Shown: positions 52,647 through 61,723 of the stretch, piece by piece | How the letters are laid out: each line of letters begins with the position of its first letter | How positions within the stretch are numbered: the first letter of the stretch is position 1 | Source: Pedobacter sp. W3I1 | Lineage (GTDB): Bacteria > Bacteroidota > Bacteroidia > Sphingobacteriales > Sphingobacteriaceae | DNA length: 64,000 nucleotides | NCBI RefSeq assembly: GCF_030816015.1 | Contig: NZ_JAUSXN010000001.1 | Coordinates: 6,200,001 to 6,264,000, forward strand | Direction of reading: 5' to 3' | Translations under genes and position numbers: made by a program | The notes under the pieces: generated by a model | Databases searched by the model: none | What the model was told of the DNA's origin: nothing | What the model saw: only the letters and a program-made list of their open reading frames with translations

Positions 52647-53933
52647 TTAAATAGAATATGGTGCACGCATTACGGGATTAATTAATCTGTTAGCAGCCTC
52701 ATCATCTACGAATTCTTGCTTAACCGGGTCGAATTTCAACGATCTTCCCAATCTTAAGGCAGCCAAACCAATATTTACAATGTTGCACGAACGGTGTCCG
52801 TTCTCTTCATTTAAAGCGAATTTTTTCCGTGTTCTTACCGATTCTGAAAATTCTACAATCTCCGGATCGGGATCAGGGAATTGTGACAGTTTACGCTCCA
52901 GATCAGGAATATCAGATTTAAACCCTGGGTACAATTTACCTTTTGGACCTTCTATATAAGGTACATTGGTATCTTTTCCTTCACCATCCAAAATAATTTG
53001 GCAGCCATCGGCATAGGTATAAGTAATCCTGCGCCAAATGCCTACAGCATCGGTATGTTGTTGTGGTGCATCAACCTCTACCGAAATGGGGTTGGTATCA
53101 TCCTTACCAAGGAAATACTGTATCGGGTCGATATAGTGTTGTCCCATATCACTTAATCCGCCACCATCATAATCCCAATAACCCCTAAAAGTTTGGTGTA
53201 CACGGTGTGCATTATAAGGTTTGTATGGTGCAGGGCCTAACCATGCATTGTAATCTAATTCTGGTGGTACAGGCTGTGGTTCTAAGTGATCTTTGCCCAC
53301 CCAGTAAAATTTCCAGTCGTAGCCGGTATGTTTACTTACGGTTACTTTTAATGGCCAACCCAGCATGCCGCTATCTACCAATTTTTTAATCGGTTTTACA
53401 GTTGTTCCCATCCCGTAAAAAGTATCTTTAAACCTAAACCAGGTATTGAGTCTGAACATTCTACCATGTTGCTTTACCGCCTCTACCACTCGTTTTCCTT
53501 CGCCTATGGTGTGGGTCATTGGTTTTTCGCACCAAATATCTTTTCCTGCATTCGCGGCATCTACAGCCATGATACCATGCCAGTGTGGCGGGGTGGCAAT
53601 GTGTACAATATCTACTTCAGGTAATTGTATAAGTTCTCTATAATCACTAAATGTTTTTACACCTTTATCTAACATTGCCGCAGCTTGTTTCAGGTGGTTC
53701 TGATCCACATCACATATGGCTACTACCTGGGTACCCTCGTAGCCAAAATGGCCTCTGCCCATCCCCCCAACACCGATTACGGCTTTAGTTAATTTATCAC
53801 TTGGTGCAAGATATCCTTGCCCGCCCAATACATACCTGGGCACAATAGTAAATGCGGCCAGGCCAATTGCAGTTTTTTTGATAAAATCGCGTCTGGGGTT
53901 CTGTTCTTTTTGTGGTTCTTCTTTAGTTTTCAT
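52647..53933 (-). CDS. Gfo/Idh/MocA family oxidoreductase with Tat signal (second)
   Basis: 428 residues from MKTKEEPQKEQNPRRDFIKK; the frame is open 47 codons upstream but the signal fixes this start. Twin-arginine signal (NPRRDFIKKTAIGLAAF), NAD-binding VIGVGGMGRGHFGYEG, family motif CEKPMTHTI and substrate domain YWDYDGGGLSDMGQHYIDP. First gene of the three-gene operon, divergent from the ROK regulator across 226 bp, so likely controlled by it. Confidence 0.9.
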   Translation of the reverse strand: MKTKEEPQKEQNPRRDFIKKTAIGLAAFTIVPRYVLGGQGYLAPSDKLTKAVIGVGGMGRGHFGYEGTQVVAICDVDQNHLKQAAAMLDKGVKTFSDYRELIQLPEVDIVHIATPPHWHGIMAVDAANAGKDIWCEKPMTHTIGEGKRVVEAVKQHGRMFRLNTWFRFKDTFYGMGTTVKPIKKLVDSGMLGWPLKVTVSKHTGYDWKFYWVGKDHLEPQPVPPELDYNAWLGPAPYKPYNAHRVHQTFRGYWDYDGGGLSDMGQHYIDPIQYFLGKDDTNPISVEVDAPQQHTDAVGIWRRITYTYADGCQIILDGEGKDTNVPYIEGPKGKLYPGFKSDIPDLERKLSQFPDPDPEIVEFSESVRTRKKFALNEENGHRSCNIVNIGLAALRLGRSLKFDPVKQEFVDDEAANRLINPVMRAPYSI

Positions 53934-54159
53934 TTGTTTATCGGTGTTGTAAAAAAACTTATACGATAGTTTGGTTCCAAAAGCATTGGGGTGCCGGAAC
54001 GTATGGTTTATCGATTTGGTTAGATTAAAATTACAAGTTAATGTTAATAAGAAATTCTTGTAAAGACAAAACATCGTTGATTTCTTTACGTATTAAAAAA
54101 ACTTTACTAAATTTTTAATAGAAGTTATCTATATTTATCAAAATAGTACAATTAACGGT

Positions 54160-55413
54160 ATGAATCTTAATCTATTAAATAACCTAATACCAGATACCAA
54201 GGATAAGCAATCGATTCAAAAACACAAGCTCATCAAACACCTTTTCAATTTAGGCGCTTCTTCAGTTTCTACTTTATGCGAAATCATGGAAATGAGTACG
54301 CCAAGTATTCTGAAGCTTCTGATTAGCTTGATTGGTAAGGACTGGGTAGAAAAGAAAGGCTATGGTGTATCTATAGGCGGGCGAAAACCGGATCTTTATC
54401 GTTTAAAGGATAAAAAGATTCTGATTCTTTGTATTGATATTGAATTATTTCACACTAAAATAGCCATTATTGATAACAACTATAATTTTGTGCTCGATGT
54501 TAAAACTGTTTTGGTCCCCATTTCAAAAAGCAGGACCGATTTTTTCAATATTTTAGACACTCACCTTCAGGATATCTTAAAATCGGCAGGCATTCAGCGT
54601 AAGCAGTTTATTGGCTGTAGTGTTGGTATGCCAGGCTTAATTGATGCTGAAAAGGGAGAAAATTACAGTTATTTCTTAAGCGATGGTGAAAATATTCCTT
54701 TAACGGCCGCATTTGAAAAAATGCTAAATATGCCTGTAGTGATCCAAAATGATGTGAATGGCTCATCAATGGCAGAGTTTACCCACGGAATGGCCAAGGG
54801 CAAAAAAAACGTACTGGTATTGTTAATGGATTGGGGCGTGGGTTTAGGCATTATAATGGATGGTAAGCTAAGGCAGGGCACCTGTGGCTTTTCAGGAGAA
54901 TTGGGTCACATGCCTTTTGTTGAAAATGGTGCACTTTGTTACTGCGGAAAACACGGCTGCCTCGAAACTATTGCATCGGGAAACGCCTTATCAGAAATGG
55001 CCAGAGAAGGTATCTTATCAGGAAAAAACTCGATGCTCAGTAATCTTTCAAACGAAGAACTGGAAAGAATCGAACCCGCATTGATCATTAAAGCAGCCAA
55101 TAAAGGTGATCAATACGCCATTCAGCTGCTCTCCAATGTCGGCACACACATGGGTAAAGGAATAGCCGTTCTTATCCAATTATTTAATCCGGAACTGATT
55201 ATTTTAAGCGGCAAAATTGCCGGGGCCAAGCAATACATCACCTTACCCATGCAACAAGCAATAAATACTTATTGTATGACCCAAATTAGAGAAAAAACAA
55301 CGATAGTTTCTTCGGAGTTGGGCGAAAACTCCAGGTTATTGGGATATGCGGCAACAGGCATTGATCAGTTTTTAGGAGCGTACACCAAAAAAGTAAAAAA
55401 GCTTAAAAAGTAA
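54160..55413 (+). CDS. ROK-family transcriptional regulator
   Basis: 417 residues. The N-terminal winged helix (about 20-85, SVSTLCEIMEMSTPSILKLL) binds DNA; the ROK domain has an ATP-type loop (ILCIDIELFHTKIAIID), WGVGLGIIMDGKLRQG and the zinc motif H250, C260, C262, C267 (GALCYCGKHGCLET). NagC/XylR-type regulators sense sugars or their phosphates. Divergently placed next to the Tat-oxidoreductase/DUF1080 operon, pointing to sugar-dependent control of that operon. Confidence 0.92.
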   Translation: MNLNLLNNLIPDTKDKQSIQKHKLIKHLFNLGASSVSTLCEIMEMSTPSILKLLISLIGKDWVEKKGYGVSIGGRKPDLYRLKDKKILILCIDIELFHTKIAIIDNNYNFVLDVKTVLVPISKSRTDFFNILDTHLQDILKSAGIQRKQFIGCSVGMPGLIDAEKGENYSYFLSDGENIPLTAAFEKMLNMPVVIQNDVNGSSMAEFTHGMAKGKKNVLVLLMDWGVGLGIIMDGKLRQGTCGFSGELGHMPFVENGALCYCGKHGCLETIASGNALSEMAREGILSGKNSMLSNLSNEELERIEPALIIKAANKGDQYAIQLLSNVGTHMGKGIAVLIQLFNPELIILSGKIAGAKQYITLPMQQAINTYCMTQIREKTTIVSSELGENSRLLGYAATGIDQFLGAYTKKVKKLKK

Positions 55414-55480
55414 TATTCCGAATGGCTCAAACACCCCTAAATTTGTCTGTTATTGGCATCTGATTTTCAGATAGCTTATT

Positions 55481-55488
55481 TAGATTTG
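55481..55488 (+). promoter_or_regulatory. -7 box of the alpha/beta hydrolase gene
   Basis: TAGATTTG, 25 bases before the ATG. Confidence 0.4.
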
Positions 55489-55513
55489 TATAGCAGAAAT
55501 TTAAATCAAACTG

Positions 55514-56296
55514 ATGGAAGCCTATAAAAAAGCAGGACATGAAAAGGTAAATGGCATTAACATGTATTATGAAATTTACGGTGAGGGAGAAATCCCACTT
55601 GTACTAATCCATGGTGGTGGTTCTACTATTCAATCTTCATTCGGCAGACTTATTCCGTTTTTGGCAAAATCTGGTCGGGTTATAGCTCTTGAGCTTCAAG
55701 CCCACGGTCGTACCAGCGACCGTGACGAGGCAGAATCTTTTGAGCAGGATGCAAAGGATGTGCGTACTTTATTAAATCAGTTAAAAATAACAAAAGCCAA
55801 TTTCCTGGGCTTTAGTAATGGAGGAACAACAACTTTGCACCTCGCCGCACACCATCCCGCTGTGGTAAATAAAATCATTGTCATTTCGGCCAATTACCAG
55901 CGTGAGGGTTTAATTGAAGGCTTTTATAATGGCTTCGCCGATGCCACCATCGACCACATGCCCGAGCCGCTTAAAACAGCTTTTTTAGCCGTAAATCCTG
56001 ATCAAAATGCACTACAGACGATGTTCGAAAAAGACAAACAGCGTATGCTTGATTTTACCGACCTGAGTGATGATGATTTGAGGGGAATTACCTCAGACAC
56101 GCTTTTAATGGTGGCCGATCGGGATGTAATCAAACCTGAACATGTGGTTAAAATGTCGAGATTGATTGCAAATGCGCAGCTGGTTATTTTGCCAGGTGTG
56201 CATGGCGCTATGATCGGCGAAAACCTTAATCCGGATGTAAGCAACAAAACGATTGAGATTACGGCACATCTGGTGGAAACTTTTTTAAATAAATAG
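55514..56296 (+). CDS. Alpha/beta hydrolase
   Basis: 260 residues, no signal peptide. The oxyanion region is VLIHGGGSTIQSSF, the nucleophile elbow GFSNGGTT (Ser about 99), an acidic residue candidate is MVADRDVIKP, and the catalytic His is in VLPGVHGAMI. Canonical catalytic triad layout of the esterase/lyase-type family. Substrate unknown. Confidence 0.87.
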   Translation: MEAYKKAGHEKVNGINMYYEIYGEGEIPLVLIHGGGSTIQSSFGRLIPFLAKSGRVIALELQAHGRTSDRDEAESFEQDAKDVRTLLNQLKITKANFLGFSNGGTTTLHLAAHHPAVVNKIIVISANYQREGLIEGFYNGFADATIDHMPEPLKTAFLAVNPDQNALQTMFEKDKQRMLDFTDLSDDDLRGITSDTLLMVADRDVIKPEHVVKMSRLIANAQLVILPGVHGAMIGENLNPDVSNKTIEITAHLVETFLNK

Positions 56297-56340
56297 TTAT
56301 GGTTATGAGGGTATTGGGTTAATCCACTTAAAATTTACCC

Positions 56341-56368
56341 TTGTCTGATTTAGCATTTAATATCTTTG
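56341..56368 (+). promoter_or_regulatory. Promoter of the GNAT gene at 56.4 kb
   Basis: TTG (56341-56343), 17 bases, TATCTTTG (56361-56368), four bases (CCGG), then ATG. Predicts a leaderless mRNA. Confidence 0.6.
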
Positions 56369-56372
56369 CCGG

Positions 56373-57056
56373 ATGGAACACGTATTGGATAATCCAATTT
56401 ATTATGCCTTAACATCCGGACATGGCCATATTGCAAAAGGCCTTGATGAGGTAAAATATTATACTGAAGATATCACCGCATTTGCCGGTTTAAAAGACAA
56501 TTCGCAGGAGAATTTAAACACCCTTTATCAAATCAGCCCTGCGAATAGCCTTTTCGTGTTTTTCTCAAAAACACCGGTCGAAATACCTAAGGAATGGAAA
56601 TTGCTAACCCATATCGATATGTTTCAATTTATTTTCCGCGGCAAAGAAGCGCCAACAGCAGATGCAACGGGAATAACAGACCTTGACCTGGAGCATGTTA
56701 CAGAAATGATCGACTTAGTAGAACTAACTAAACCAGGACCATTTCTGGCCAAAACCATCGAGCTTAGTAATTATACAGGCATATTTGTTGATGGGAAATT
56801 GGCAGCTATGGCTGGCCACCGATTTCATCCCAGCCCTTACCGTGAAGTAAGTGCGGTTTGTACGCATCCTGATCACTTAGGCAAAGGTTATGCCTTTAAA
56901 ATTTTACAGGAACAGATTAAACGCATATTGCTCCGTTCGGAAATACCGTTTTTACATGTTAGAAATGATAATGAAGGGGCCATCAAACTTTACCATAAAT
57001 TGGGTTTCAAGATCAGGACGGATATGATTGCCTACGTCATTAAAAAAGAGGCTTAG
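56373..57056 (+). CDS. GNAT acetyltransferase, FR47-like
   Basis: 227 residues. The C-terminal half is the GNAT core: YTGIFVDGKLAAMAGHRFHP, EVSAVCTHPDHLGKGYAFKI (acetyl-CoA loop HLGKGYA) and FLHVRNDNEGAIKLYHKLGF. The N-terminal part (about 1-110) is a variable domain found in FR47-like members. Target unknown. Confidence 0.85.
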   Translation: MEHVLDNPIYYALTSGHGHIAKGLDEVKYYTEDITAFAGLKDNSQENLNTLYQISPANSLFVFFSKTPVEIPKEWKLLTHIDMFQFIFRGKEAPTADATGITDLDLEHVTEMIDLVELTKPGPFLAKTIELSNYTGIFVDGKLAAMAGHRFHPSPYREVSAVCTHPDHLGKGYAFKILQEQIKRILLRSEIPFLHVRNDNEGAIKLYHKLGFKIRTDMIAYVIKKEA

Positions 57057-57115
57057 GCCAAGAAGAGAATGTTTCTAAATAGAAAACCGTTTAAAAATTA
57101 CCACTTCAATGCTTT

Positions 57116-57123
57116 AGTTTTGC
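57116..57123 (+). promoter_or_regulatory. -7 box of the CDGSH gene
   Basis: TAGTTTTG, 17 bases before the ATG. Confidence 0.4.
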
Positions 57124-57140
57124 GCTAAACTAACACATAC

Positions 57141-57365
57141 ATGTCTAAAACAAAACTTACCATTAACAATAACGGCTCAGTTAAAATTGAGGGCGATTTC
57201 GAAATTGTAGATAGAAACGGAAACACTTATGGCTTACAGGGCAGAGAAGTACTTTCGATCTGCCGTTGTGGTTTATCAAAAAACAAGCCTTTTTGCGATG
57301 GTTCACATAACGGCCATTTTGAACATGAGGCAATAGCTTTCGATCTTCCTCCAAAAAAGGTTTAA
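57141..57365 (+). CDS. CDGSH iron-sulfur protein
   Basis: 74 residues with one CDGSH motif: C41, C43, C52 and H56 in CRCGLSKNKPFCDGSH, the three-Cys one-His ligand set of a [2Fe-2S] cluster. The first 40 residues form a small beta-rich cap. Members act in redox or iron-sulfur homeostasis; the specific role here is unknown. Confidence 0.93.
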   Translation: MSKTKLTINNNGSVKIEGDFEIVDRNGNTYGLQGREVLSICRCGLSKNKPFCDGSHNGHFEHEAIAFDLPPKKV

Positions 57366-57383
57366 TAACGAGGTTAAAATTTT

Positions 57384-57519
57384 AAAGAGGTTGTATCATA
57401 AATATAGATTTGTCATCCTGAGCTTGTCGAAGGACCTTTTAAATTACTCCATAAGGTGTTTCGACAAGCTAAACATGACAGCATCTGAGGTAAAATCACC
57501 TTTATGATACAACCTCTTT
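57384..57519. repeat. 136-bp palindromic element with perfect 19-bp terminal inverted repeats
   Basis: AAAGAGGTTGTATCATAAA at the left end is matched exactly by TTTATGATACAACCTCTTT at the right end. Inside, TGTCATCCTGAGCTTGTCG and TCGACAAGCTAAACATGACA form an imperfect inner palindrome. No coding capacity. MITE-like; relatives at 46024-46152 and 41721-42040. Confidence 0.85.
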
Positions 57520-57541
57520 TATATTTTGAAAGCAGCACAAA

Positions 57542-58345
57542 TTAAACCCCTACCCTTGATGGTGCCATGCCATAAGCTTTTTTAAAGGCAAAAGAGAAAT
57601 GTGACAGATCTTTAAAACCAACTTCCAGATACACATCGGAAGATTTCCAGCCTTTTTCCGTTAAGAGATAATAGGCATCATTCAACCGTTTTTTCTGCAA
57701 CCAGCGGTTAGGCGAAAGGTTAAAAATCTTCTCAAAATCTCTTTTAAACGTAGCCAAACTTCTTCCTGTTAAATAAGCAAAACGATTAATATCTACATTG
57801 AACTTATAATTGGCATTCATATATGCTTCCAGATCAATTTTTCCAGGTTCAGAAAAATCAAAAAGCACATCTTTTAATACCGGGTTGGTCTGCAATAAAA
57901 TCATTACCGCCTCTTTAACTTTTAAATCGATCAAAGCCTGGTTCGATCCATTATTTCCATCCAGATACGGCCATATCGAATCGATATAATTCTTCAGCAG
58001 GCTGTTTGCTTCGAGTGCTAAACCTTTAAGATCATGATTGGCTTTTTGCATGTGCAGATCATATTCGTTGCTGATGCTGTGCAAAATATCCTGATCAATG
58101 TTAATGCTAATGGATTTAAACTCCCTGCCTGCTGGTGGGTACTTGGTATACCGGGCTAATTGATTCCGTCTGAAAAAACGAAAATCTCCATCTGAAAACA
58201 CGAACTTCTCTCCTCCGATAAAAATTTCTGATGTACCGGCAATAACCAACCCCAGCGAATGATTGGGAATAAATTGTTCACCCTCGCTGCTTTTCCGGGC
58301 ATAACAGGAATACAGGATCTTGGGACGTTTCTCTTGATTTGACAT
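57542..58345 (-). CDS. AraC-family transcriptional regulator
   Basis: 267 residues from MSNQEKRPKILYSC; this start is six bases after a TAAATTTG promoter box, so the extension to 58384 is rejected. The N-terminal cupin-like part (FVFSDGDFRFFRRNQLARY) is followed by an AraC-type DNA-binding domain (FAYLTGRSLATFKRDFEKIF and VYLEVGFKDLSHFSFAFKKA). Target unknown; the SDR gene next to it on the same strand is a candidate. Confidence 0.87.
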   Translation of the reverse strand: MSNQEKRPKILYSCYARKSSEGEQFIPNHSLGLVIAGTSEIFIGGEKFVFSDGDFRFFRRNQLARYTKYPPAGREFKSISINIDQDILHSISNEYDLHMQKANHDLKGLALEANSLLKNYIDSIWPYLDGNNGSNQALIDLKVKEAVMILLQTNPVLKDVLFDFSEPGKIDLEAYMNANYKFNVDINRFAYLTGRSLATFKRDFEKIFNLSPNRWLQKKRLNDAYYLLTEKGWKSSDVYLEVGFKDLSHFSFAFKKAYGMAPSRVGV

Positions 58346-58351
58346 CTTAAT

Positions 58352-58359
58352 CAAATTTA
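58352..58359 (-). promoter_or_regulatory. -7 box close to the AraC start codon
   Basis: TAAATTTG on the minus strand, six bases before the ATG. Confidence 0.5.
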
Positions 58360-58474
58360 TGGATTTATGGCGAAAGGTCGTCATTCCCGTGCAAACGGGA
58401 ATCTTAATGCCACATACAGTTAGCTACTTATTAAGTTTCCCAATCGAGTTACCAATGACAGATTCTAAAATTGG

Positions 58475-58556
58475 CGTCATCCCGACCGAAGCAAATGCGG
58501 AGTGGAAAGATCTTTGGACTATGTTAAAAGATCTCTCCACTGTGGTCGAGATCACG
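58475..58556. repeat. Diverged CGTCAT inverted repeat
   Basis: CGTCATCCCGACC to GGTCGAGATCACG with inner GGAAAGATCT/AGATCTCTCC arms. A small hairpin ATTCCCGT/ACGGGAAT lies nearby at about 58382-58401. Confidence 0.65.
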
Positions 58557-58625
58557 ATTTATCTTACCTGTCACCCAAATCCTTTGTTTTTTCTAAAACT
58601 GACCTCTGGGAATGATGTACCAAAA

Positions 58626-59504
58626 TTATTTTTTGGTAAAAGATTTACCAAGATCAGTCGCTAAAAAATTCTCAGCATCATCATGATCTGTTGATAGACT
58701 CACCTCCATCCATTTCTCCATTTCTGCTGTTCGCGCAGCATCTGCATGCTTTAACATTCCAATAGCTTCACTTCCAAATACCAGGTGTATTGGCGGTTCA
58801 GGGTTTTCTACCAGTGCCAGCATGGCTTTCGCTGCTTTTTGCGGATCGCCCATCGGTACAAAGTTACCACTTTGGAAAAAATCTGAGCGTTTTTCTACGG
58901 TAGATTCATACCCTTCAACAGAAGGTGCATATGACATTGAGGCACCAGCCCAATCGGTACGAAAACCGCCAGGCTCTACACTGGTTACATAAATACCTAA
59001 ATCTACTACTTCTTTTGCCAGCGCTTCACTAAAGCCGCTCAGTCCAAACTTTGCAGCCTGGTAAATGCTTACTCCGGCATTACCTACGCGCCCGCCTATC
59101 GAGCTGATTTGAAGGATTCTACCGGAACGTTGCTTGCGCATAAATGGCAATACAGCTCTTGTAATTTCGATCGGTGCATATAAATTTGTTTCCAACTGAC
59201 TGCGCACCTGCTCTTCAGTAAAAGCCTCGGCTGCACCAACAATACCAAAACCAGCATTGTTAACCAAAACATCTATTTTACCAAAATGGGCTACAGCCGA
59301 TTCTACCGCCAGGTGTACCTGATCGTAATCGGTAACATCTAAAGTGAGCGGAAAAATCTGATCCGGATATTCTTCTACAAAATCTTTTAAAGCGGCTGTA
59401 TTTCTTGCTGTTGCCGCAACTAAGTCGCCTTTTGCCAATACTTGTGCTGTTAGGTCACGTCCCAATCCGCGGGAGCTACCGGTTATAAACCAAACTTTTT
59501 TCAT
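58626..59504 (-). CDS. SDR family oxidoreductase
   Basis: 292 residues. Classical SDR motifs: FITGSSRGLGRDLTAQV, DVLVNNAGFGIVG, catalytic Ser in QISSIGGRVG and YQAAKFGLSG (YxxxK), with GGFRTDWAG after it. Resembles the group often annotated as oxidoreductase/short-chain dehydrogenase of unknown substrate. A TACCTTTG box lies at 59525-59532, 20 bases before the ATG. Confidence 0.88.
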   Translation of the reverse strand: MKKVWFITGSSRGLGRDLTAQVLAKGDLVAATARNTAALKDFVEEYPDQIFPLTLDVTDYDQVHLAVESAVAHFGKIDVLVNNAGFGIVGAAEAFTEEQVRSQLETNLYAPIEITRAVLPFMRKQRSGRILQISSIGGRVGNAGVSIYQAAKFGLSGFSEALAKEVVDLGIYVTSVEPGGFRTDWAGASMSYAPSVEGYESTVEKRSDFFQSGNFVPMGDPQKAAKAMLALVENPEPPIHLVFGSEAIGMLKHADAARTAEMEKWMEVSLSTDHDDAENFLATDLGKSFTKK

Positions 59505-59650
59505 TTTTTCTATATTTTATAAATCAAAGGTAGATGGATTGGCGAGTAGAAGTTTTGCTTAAAAGCTCAATTTACTTTGTTAAAAAGCTCACACTGCTTT
59601 ATCAGAACTTTTCTCACAATTTGATGTTGATTGAATAGATAATCATAAAC

Positions 59651-59848
59651 ATGATGGCGAAAGAAAAGAAAAAAGGCAAAAAGAAAAAGGATAAAAAGAA
59701 AGGCAAGAAAAAAAATAAATTAGGCGTTAAAAATTCGTTGGTCAACAACATCAATGCCCGGCGGAAAAAAGGGAAATCAAGATCGAAGAAAAAATCTAAA
59801 ATAAGTAAAAAGGCCTACAAAAAAATGCAAAAAGGCTGGAAAAAATAG
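59651..59848 (+). CDS. Small lysine-rich basic protein
   Basis: 65 residues, 30 of them Lys and several Arg, in runs such as EKKKGKKKKDKKKGKKK, then NSLVNNINARRKKGKSRSKK and KKAYKKMQKGWKK. Start could be the first or second ATG. No family recognised. The C-terminal third has normal residue variety, which argues against chance. Charge suggests nucleic acid (DNA or rRNA) binding; inference only. Confidence 0.6.
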   Translation: MMAKEKKKGKKKKDKKKGKKKNKLGVKNSLVNNINARRKKGKSRSKKKSKISKKAYKKMQKGWKK

Positions 59849-59926
59849 CCATTGATGTTTGCCTGACCAGATTTCCGGTGCAGGCAGTTAGCTAAAAAGC
59901 CTTCAGGCAATCATGATCAACTTTAA

Positions 59927-61615
59927 TTACCGCTTAGGCAGCACATGGTTTTCCTTCGCCCAGGCCTGCCATTTAGCATTCAGTTCTTTTACCTTATCCG
60001 GATGCTGTGCTGCAACGTCATTCAATTCTGTCTGATCATTTTTGATATTATAGAGGTGTTGTGTTGAATCGCCGGATAGGTTAACCATTTTCCAATCGCC
60101 AGCGCGTACAAAACCTGCGTTAAAATGTTCGTTAAACAAAATTTCGTGTCCGTTTGATATTTTTCCTTTTAAAGCCGGTACTAAACTTAAACCCTGCAGG
60201 GGTTTAATGGTATTGCCTTTATAACTGCCCGGATACTTCGCATGGGCAAGTTCAACAAATGTGGCCATAAAATCCATTACATGCCCCACCTGATCGGTAT
60301 AACTGCCTTTTTTAGCGGCAATACCTTTTGGCCAGAAAGCGATCATAGGTGTATGCACACCACCTTCGTACGATTGTGCTTTTGCCAGTTGATAGGGCGT
60401 ATTGGCTACATTTGCCCAAATTGGCCCGATTGAGGTATAACTGGTTTGTGGGCCCGGCATTACCTTTTTATAAATGGGATAGACAATTTTTTCACCTGCC
60501 CGTGTTTCACTTGGCCGGTCGAAACCTGGCCCATAACGCATCGCATCTTCAGGACTTGCGCCATTATCGCTCAAAAAGACAATCAATGTATTATCCAATT
60601 GATCAGTTTCTTTTAAGGCTTTAATAATCCGGCCAATACCCTGGTCCATCCTGTCAATCATTGCTGCATGTACGGCCATAGCCATTTCATCAAAAGCCTT
60701 TGTGGGATTGTCTTCCCATTTCACAGTTGATTGTCGTGGAGAAAGCGGGGCTGTTTTAGGATCGATCAAACCCATCGCCACCATCCGTTTGTATCTCGCT
60801 TCACGAATGGCATCCCAGCCCACTTTATAGGTATCTTTATACTTCGCGATATCTTCTGGTTTTGCCTGTAATGGCCAATGCGGGGCATTTTCAGCTACAT
60901 ACAGGAAAAAGGGTTTATCGCCTTTGCTAAATTCACGAATGTAAGTTGCAGCAGTATCATTAATGGCATCGGTATGGTAATAATTTTTAGGTACATCTTT
61001 AATCGGCGTTGTGCCACTTACCAGGCTAAAAGGATCAAAAAAATCGACCACCCCCCAGAGTGTTCCGAAGAATTTCTCAAAGCCTCTGCTGGTTGGGTAT
61101 TGATCAATCGGAGAAAACAAAGGAAAAGATGTTTTATGGTTCAGCCAATCTAACTGCGCTTGCGGTGTAGGCTGTTCTATGGTGTTCGAAACATGCCACT
61201 TACCCGACATTGCCGTTCTGTATCCTGCATCTTTTAAAACTTCTGCCAGCGTTACTGTATTTTTAGTAATTGCTCCACGATATCCTTCTAGGCCACGATC
61301 GGTAGTCATTTCGCCTATACCAGCATTGTGGTTGTAAAGCCCGGTTAATAAAGCAGCTCGTGTTGGACAGCAGCGAGAGGTATTATAAAAGCTTTTGAAG
61401 CGAACACCCTGGCTAGCCAGATAATCAATATTTGGTGTTTTAATTTCTCCACCATAACAGCCGATATCAGAAAAACCGAGATCATCAGCCAGGATGACAA
61501 TGATATTAGGTCTTTTATCAATCACTTTTTTTGGTTTAGGCTTATTAATAAAAGCAGTCAAAACAGCTAAGAGAAAAATTAAAAACAGGCCGGAATATTT
61601 GGTAAATGTGCGCAT
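59927..61615 (-). CDS. Sulfatase, arylsulfatase type
   Basis: 562 residues with an N-terminal signal or anchor (GLFLIFLLAVLTAFI). Metal-binding D44-D45 in ILADDLGFSDIGCYGG; the formylglycine site is Cys82 in SRCCPTRAALLTG (C-x-P-x-R); GKWHVS and VFLSDNGASPEDA supply further active-site residues. Needs a formylglycine-generating enzyme elsewhere in the genome. Likely hydrolyses sulfate esters of a polysaccharide or small molecule; it is not next to a SusCD pair here. Preceded by 108 bp and DoxX on the same strand. Confidence 0.93.
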   Translation of the reverse strand: MRTFTKYSGLFLIFLLAVLTAFINKPKPKKVIDKRPNIIVILADDLGFSDIGCYGGEIKTPNIDYLASQGVRFKSFYNTSRCCPTRAALLTGLYNHNAGIGEMTTDRGLEGYRGAITKNTVTLAEVLKDAGYRTAMSGKWHVSNTIEQPTPQAQLDWLNHKTSFPLFSPIDQYPTSRGFEKFFGTLWGVVDFFDPFSLVSGTTPIKDVPKNYYHTDAINDTAATYIREFSKGDKPFFLYVAENAPHWPLQAKPEDIAKYKDTYKVGWDAIREARYKRMVAMGLIDPKTAPLSPRQSTVKWEDNPTKAFDEMAMAVHAAMIDRMDQGIGRIIKALKETDQLDNTLIVFLSDNGASPEDAMRYGPGFDRPSETRAGEKIVYPIYKKVMPGPQTSYTSIGPIWANVANTPYQLAKAQSYEGGVHTPMIAFWPKGIAAKKGSYTDQVGHVMDFMATFVELAHAKYPGSYKGNTIKPLQGLSLVPALKGKISNGHEILFNEHFNAGFVRAGDWKMVNLSGDSTQHLYNIKNDQTELNDVAAQHPDKVKELNAKWQAWAKENHVLPKR

Positions 61616-61723
61616 AGTAACCTAAATTAAGATAAAAACTCGAAAGATCTGATTTCATCAATTAATTTGTTGCAAACACAGCTAAATCGTTTTATAAGCA
61701 CTGATAAAAATCTCAGCGCTTCA

